Positions 61,886 to 64,000 of a DNA stretch of 64,000 nucleotides are shown here, one piece after another. How positions within the stretch are numbered: position 1 is the stretch's first letter; each line of letters starts with the position of its first letter. The notes under the pieces are model-generated. The model ran no database searches and had not been told where the DNA came from. It was given only the letters and a program-made list of their open reading frames with translations. Location of the stretch: positions 124,001 to 188,000 of the forward strand of contig QJNS01000015.1 in assembly GCA_004154925.1 (NCBI GenBank), written 5' to 3'. A program made the position numbers and the translations under genes. The stretch comes from Monosporascus cannonballus (lineage: Eukaryota > Ascomycota > Sordariomycetes > Xylariales).

Positions 61886-62224
61886 TCATATTCTCCCGAA
61901 CTCAACCTTGCCAACGCCGAAGCAACGCGACATAACCCCTCGAGCAATCACATCGTCATGCCAAATTGCCAACCCATGAACACGCGCCCATGTCCCAATC
62001 CCCAGTCCCGTAGAAAGCACAAACCCAATTAGCTGATGCCAAATAGTACGTGCGCGGATCTTTTTCCGCGCCACAAACATTGCATCGCCAGCAAACAAGA
62101 GACAAAGAAGAAACGTCCCAATTCTTCGAGCTATTCGTCCAGTAAGAAGCAGGCTCAAGCTTGCAAGCTGCTCTTGTCTTGGCCAATTATCCCGCGGTTT
62201 CGTATGGCCTGCAAGCCTCGCCAT
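61886..62224 (-). other. Open frame of 112 codons, probably 3' UTR of the transcription factor gene
   Basis: Begins 85 bp past the stop of the transcription factor on the same strand. It contains one hydrophobic run (about residues 37-49, GTFLLCLLFAGDA) and no known motif. Overlapping frames exist on both strands. It could be a small unknown gene, but position and lack of features favour untranslated sequence. Confidence 0.3.
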
Positions 62225-62282
62225 TGAGGGTATTTCCCGGTTCCTCGAATAGCGCGCCTCGGCCGGCCGGCCAAATGTTAGC

Positions 62283-62292
62283 CCCCCCCCCC
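62283..62292. repeat. Poly-C tract just past the transcription factor stop
   Basis: About 10 C followed by 5 T on the plus strand (G tract in the mRNA sense). It lies within 30 bp of the stop codon, in the presumed 3' UTR. Confidence 0.8.
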
Positions 62293-62308
62293 TTTTTACC
62301 CAATCAAG

Positions 62309-64000
62309 CTACCTCATACCATTAAAATCTATATCACCGCCCATCGGGCCAAGTCCAAGGGGATTCATTGAGACATGATCTGAGTTGGCACGCTGTAGAG
62401 CATGAAAATCGCCCACGGTCCTTGGAATTTGAGGCGGCTGATGTACGTTGTAGCTGTTCGTCCTCTGCGGATTTTGACGGTGTAGAAGGCCATCCATTAT
62501 GTTCTGGTTCATATGGTTGTATCCCTGATTCTGTGCTATGTTCTGCGATTGGGTCACCCCCACGACACTCTGGGGCTGGTTTAGACCACGGCCTATGTTG
62601 CTGTGCATGCCGTGCTGCAGTTGAGTGTTCATGCCTGCGGTCTGTTCCATGCCTCGAGACGCCACATCTTGATGCTGGTGTTGTGATTGTTGGTGATTCA
62701 GGGTTCCTTGGTTGCTGAGAGTGGACTGTGACCCTTGCCCTAATGAACCAATCATGTCGGATATGTTATTGAAGTCGCCCATGTGCGGGTAGTCGACCGC
62801 CGGAGACATCACGGCTGGGGAACTGACCATGGGGAAAGGGGTGCCTATGTCAGTACTGGAAGCCGCCGCGGTCGAGCTAGCAGAATCGGTCACCATGTCT
62901 TCCATGCGAGGGACTGGGCCTGGAGTGAAGGGCTCGCTCTTAAACTCGGTGATGAGCGGTGGCTGGCCCATACCGGCATTGCCAAATCCGTCAAATATGT
63001 CGACACTGCAGGCGTTTTCGGGCGCTCGCTGCAGGTTGGGGTTGACGAGACGTGGCAAAATATCGTGGACCTTGGTCAGGAGGAGAGGTAGCAAATGGTG
63101 CTCACCACTGCGCAAGGCCGACAGTATCTGGAGCACGGAAGGTAGCAGTTCGCGAGGACCGATAGTAAAGATGCTGCCCGATGACGGTTGCAATAATAGG
63201 ACGTCTGTAAGATTGCATGCGAGTTCCAGCAGCTTGGCGACCATCGGGACACCAAGAATTTCTGTGCTCTGGGTTGAAAGTTGGGATGTCAGCGACAGGA
63301 TATCACGGGACATGTCAACGTGGTACTGGTACGGCATCTGATCCTCGCACTTCTGTGGCACACAACCATTATGAACAGTCAGTTGCCAGACAACTGCCTT
63401 TAGCCATTGTTGACTGGTGCGCAACTCAGACTGCTCGTGTTCCTGGCCTTGCATATACGGTGGTAGCATCTCAGGTAACTGCTTCTGGAGGGCGTTTAAG
63501 TAAGAGGGCGAGTAATCTTCGCGTCTCCTGTTCCAGAGGGCCAGAAACGTGTTGTCGAAAGGTCTGAAGAGGTTTGCTAGGAGGATGAAGCCGTTCAGTT
63601 GATGAGAAAGGGGGTCGGCAGGGTCTTCGGCAATAGTCGGAAGATTGACGGTAGGCTCGAGCGTAAGGGGCCTTCCACGCTGCAATGAGTATGCCCTATT
63701 TATCATGCAATTTAGCGATACCATCCATACCAGTTGACACAGTGTAGCTACATGCCACATACCTCTCTGTGATGAACAACAGCCAGTAGAGACGGCGATA
63801 TCTCGGGCCTTGGAAGTCTTCGCGCTGGGAATAGGTTTCCTCCTTAGTCATGCCCATAATATGAGCCAATGTGGTTGCTTCGCGAAGATAGAACCAAGCC
63901 TTATCGTGAAGTTCGAGGGCATAGTGACAGCAGAAAAGAAAGTAACTGGTGCAGAGGCCGTTCAACGACGGACATTCGAAATATTCGACACCCTTTCGCA
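62309..64000 (-). CDS. Fungal-specific transcription factor (Zn2Cys6 family, AmyR/COL-26-like), N-terminal part outside the window
   Basis: Two exons are in view: 64000-63763 and 63695-62309, giving 540 residues, with the DNA-binding N-terminus beyond the edge. The first exon starts RKGVEYFECPSLNGL, then YLREATTLAHIMGM and RRLYWLLFITER, the middle homology region of the fungal-specific TF domain. Across the intron it continues AYSLQRGRPLTLEPTVNLP. The middle part has VHNGCVP...YHVDMSRDIL and LLELACNLTDVL, and the last 150 residues are rich in Gln, Asn, His, Met and Ser, as in a trans-activation tail. The order and wording remind me of the AmyR/COL-26/BglR group, regulators of starch and glucose use; this is from memory and not certain. 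Membership in the fungal TF family is firm. The Zn2Cys6 motif itself is not visible. Confidence 0.9.
63696..63762 (-). other. 67-nt intron of the transcription factor gene
   Basis: On the minus strand the donor GTATGT starts at 63762, a branch-like CGCTAAAT lies inside, and the acceptor AAATAG ends at 63696. Joining gives FITER-AYSLQRGRP without a shift, matching the usual (V/I)TERAYALQ..RP of this family. An alternative acceptor (TTGCAG, 16 nt further) would break the frame. Confidence 0.88.

Noticed and set aside
62368..63567. Several plus-strand frames of 100-170 codons
   Set aside because: Antisense shadows of the transcription factor gene, which has a conserved domain and a consistent intron on the minus strand.

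Overview
The window looks like a chromosomal segment of a filamentous ascomycete (Pezizomycotina). Two normal-composition gene margins enclose about 57 kb of very AT-rich sequence. The mutation pattern (TpA excess, C-to-T and G-to-A differences between repeat copies, CpG largely kept, every long reading frame broken) is that expected of repeat-induced point mutation (RIP). The short introns with GTAAGT/GTATGT donors and CTAAC-type branch sites, the kinesin-14 motor and the fungal-specific transcription factor all fit this. I cannot name the species; the closest-looking relatives of the transcription factor suggest Sordariomycetes, weakly.

Left margin (1-3056): the 3' part of a kinesin-14 gene (motor domain plus one intron), then about 1.6 kb with no recognisable gene. 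Right margin (about 60.2-64 kb): 2 kb with no convincing gene, then the C-terminal two thirds of a fungal-specific transcription factor on the minus strand, cut by the window edge.

The AT-rich block is a nest of dead transposons. By lining up copies by eye I could place ends and target-site duplications (TSDs). Gypsy-1 (3057-17139, +, TSD AATAG) carries Copia-1a (3158-10703, +, TSD ATACC/ATATC) inside its 5' LTR, and Copia-1a carries a Fot1/Pogo-like DNA transposon, Pogo-1 (7115-9047, TSD TA). Gypsy-3 (17523-27205, -, TSD GTTAC) contains Pogo-2 (24683-26480), two small LTR-only elements (TRIM-like) and a 240-bp island of normal GC. A degraded stretch with a partial minus-strand gypsy copy follows (27.2-35.1 kb). 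Gypsy-2a (about 35.1-49.04 kb, -) has Gypsy-2b (41430-48357, +, TSD TTTTT) inserted in its gag. Copia-1b (49404-58408, +, TSD TAACA) contains TIR-1 (51778-55319, TSD TA), which contains Tc1-1 (53612-55110).

No array, operon-like cluster or new defence system is visible. The main interest is the precise insertion history, the two copia copies that act as each other's empty site, several less-mutated islands in an otherwise fully mutated block, and miniature elements that may be undescribed. Positions come from reading the sequence; no alignment or database search was run.
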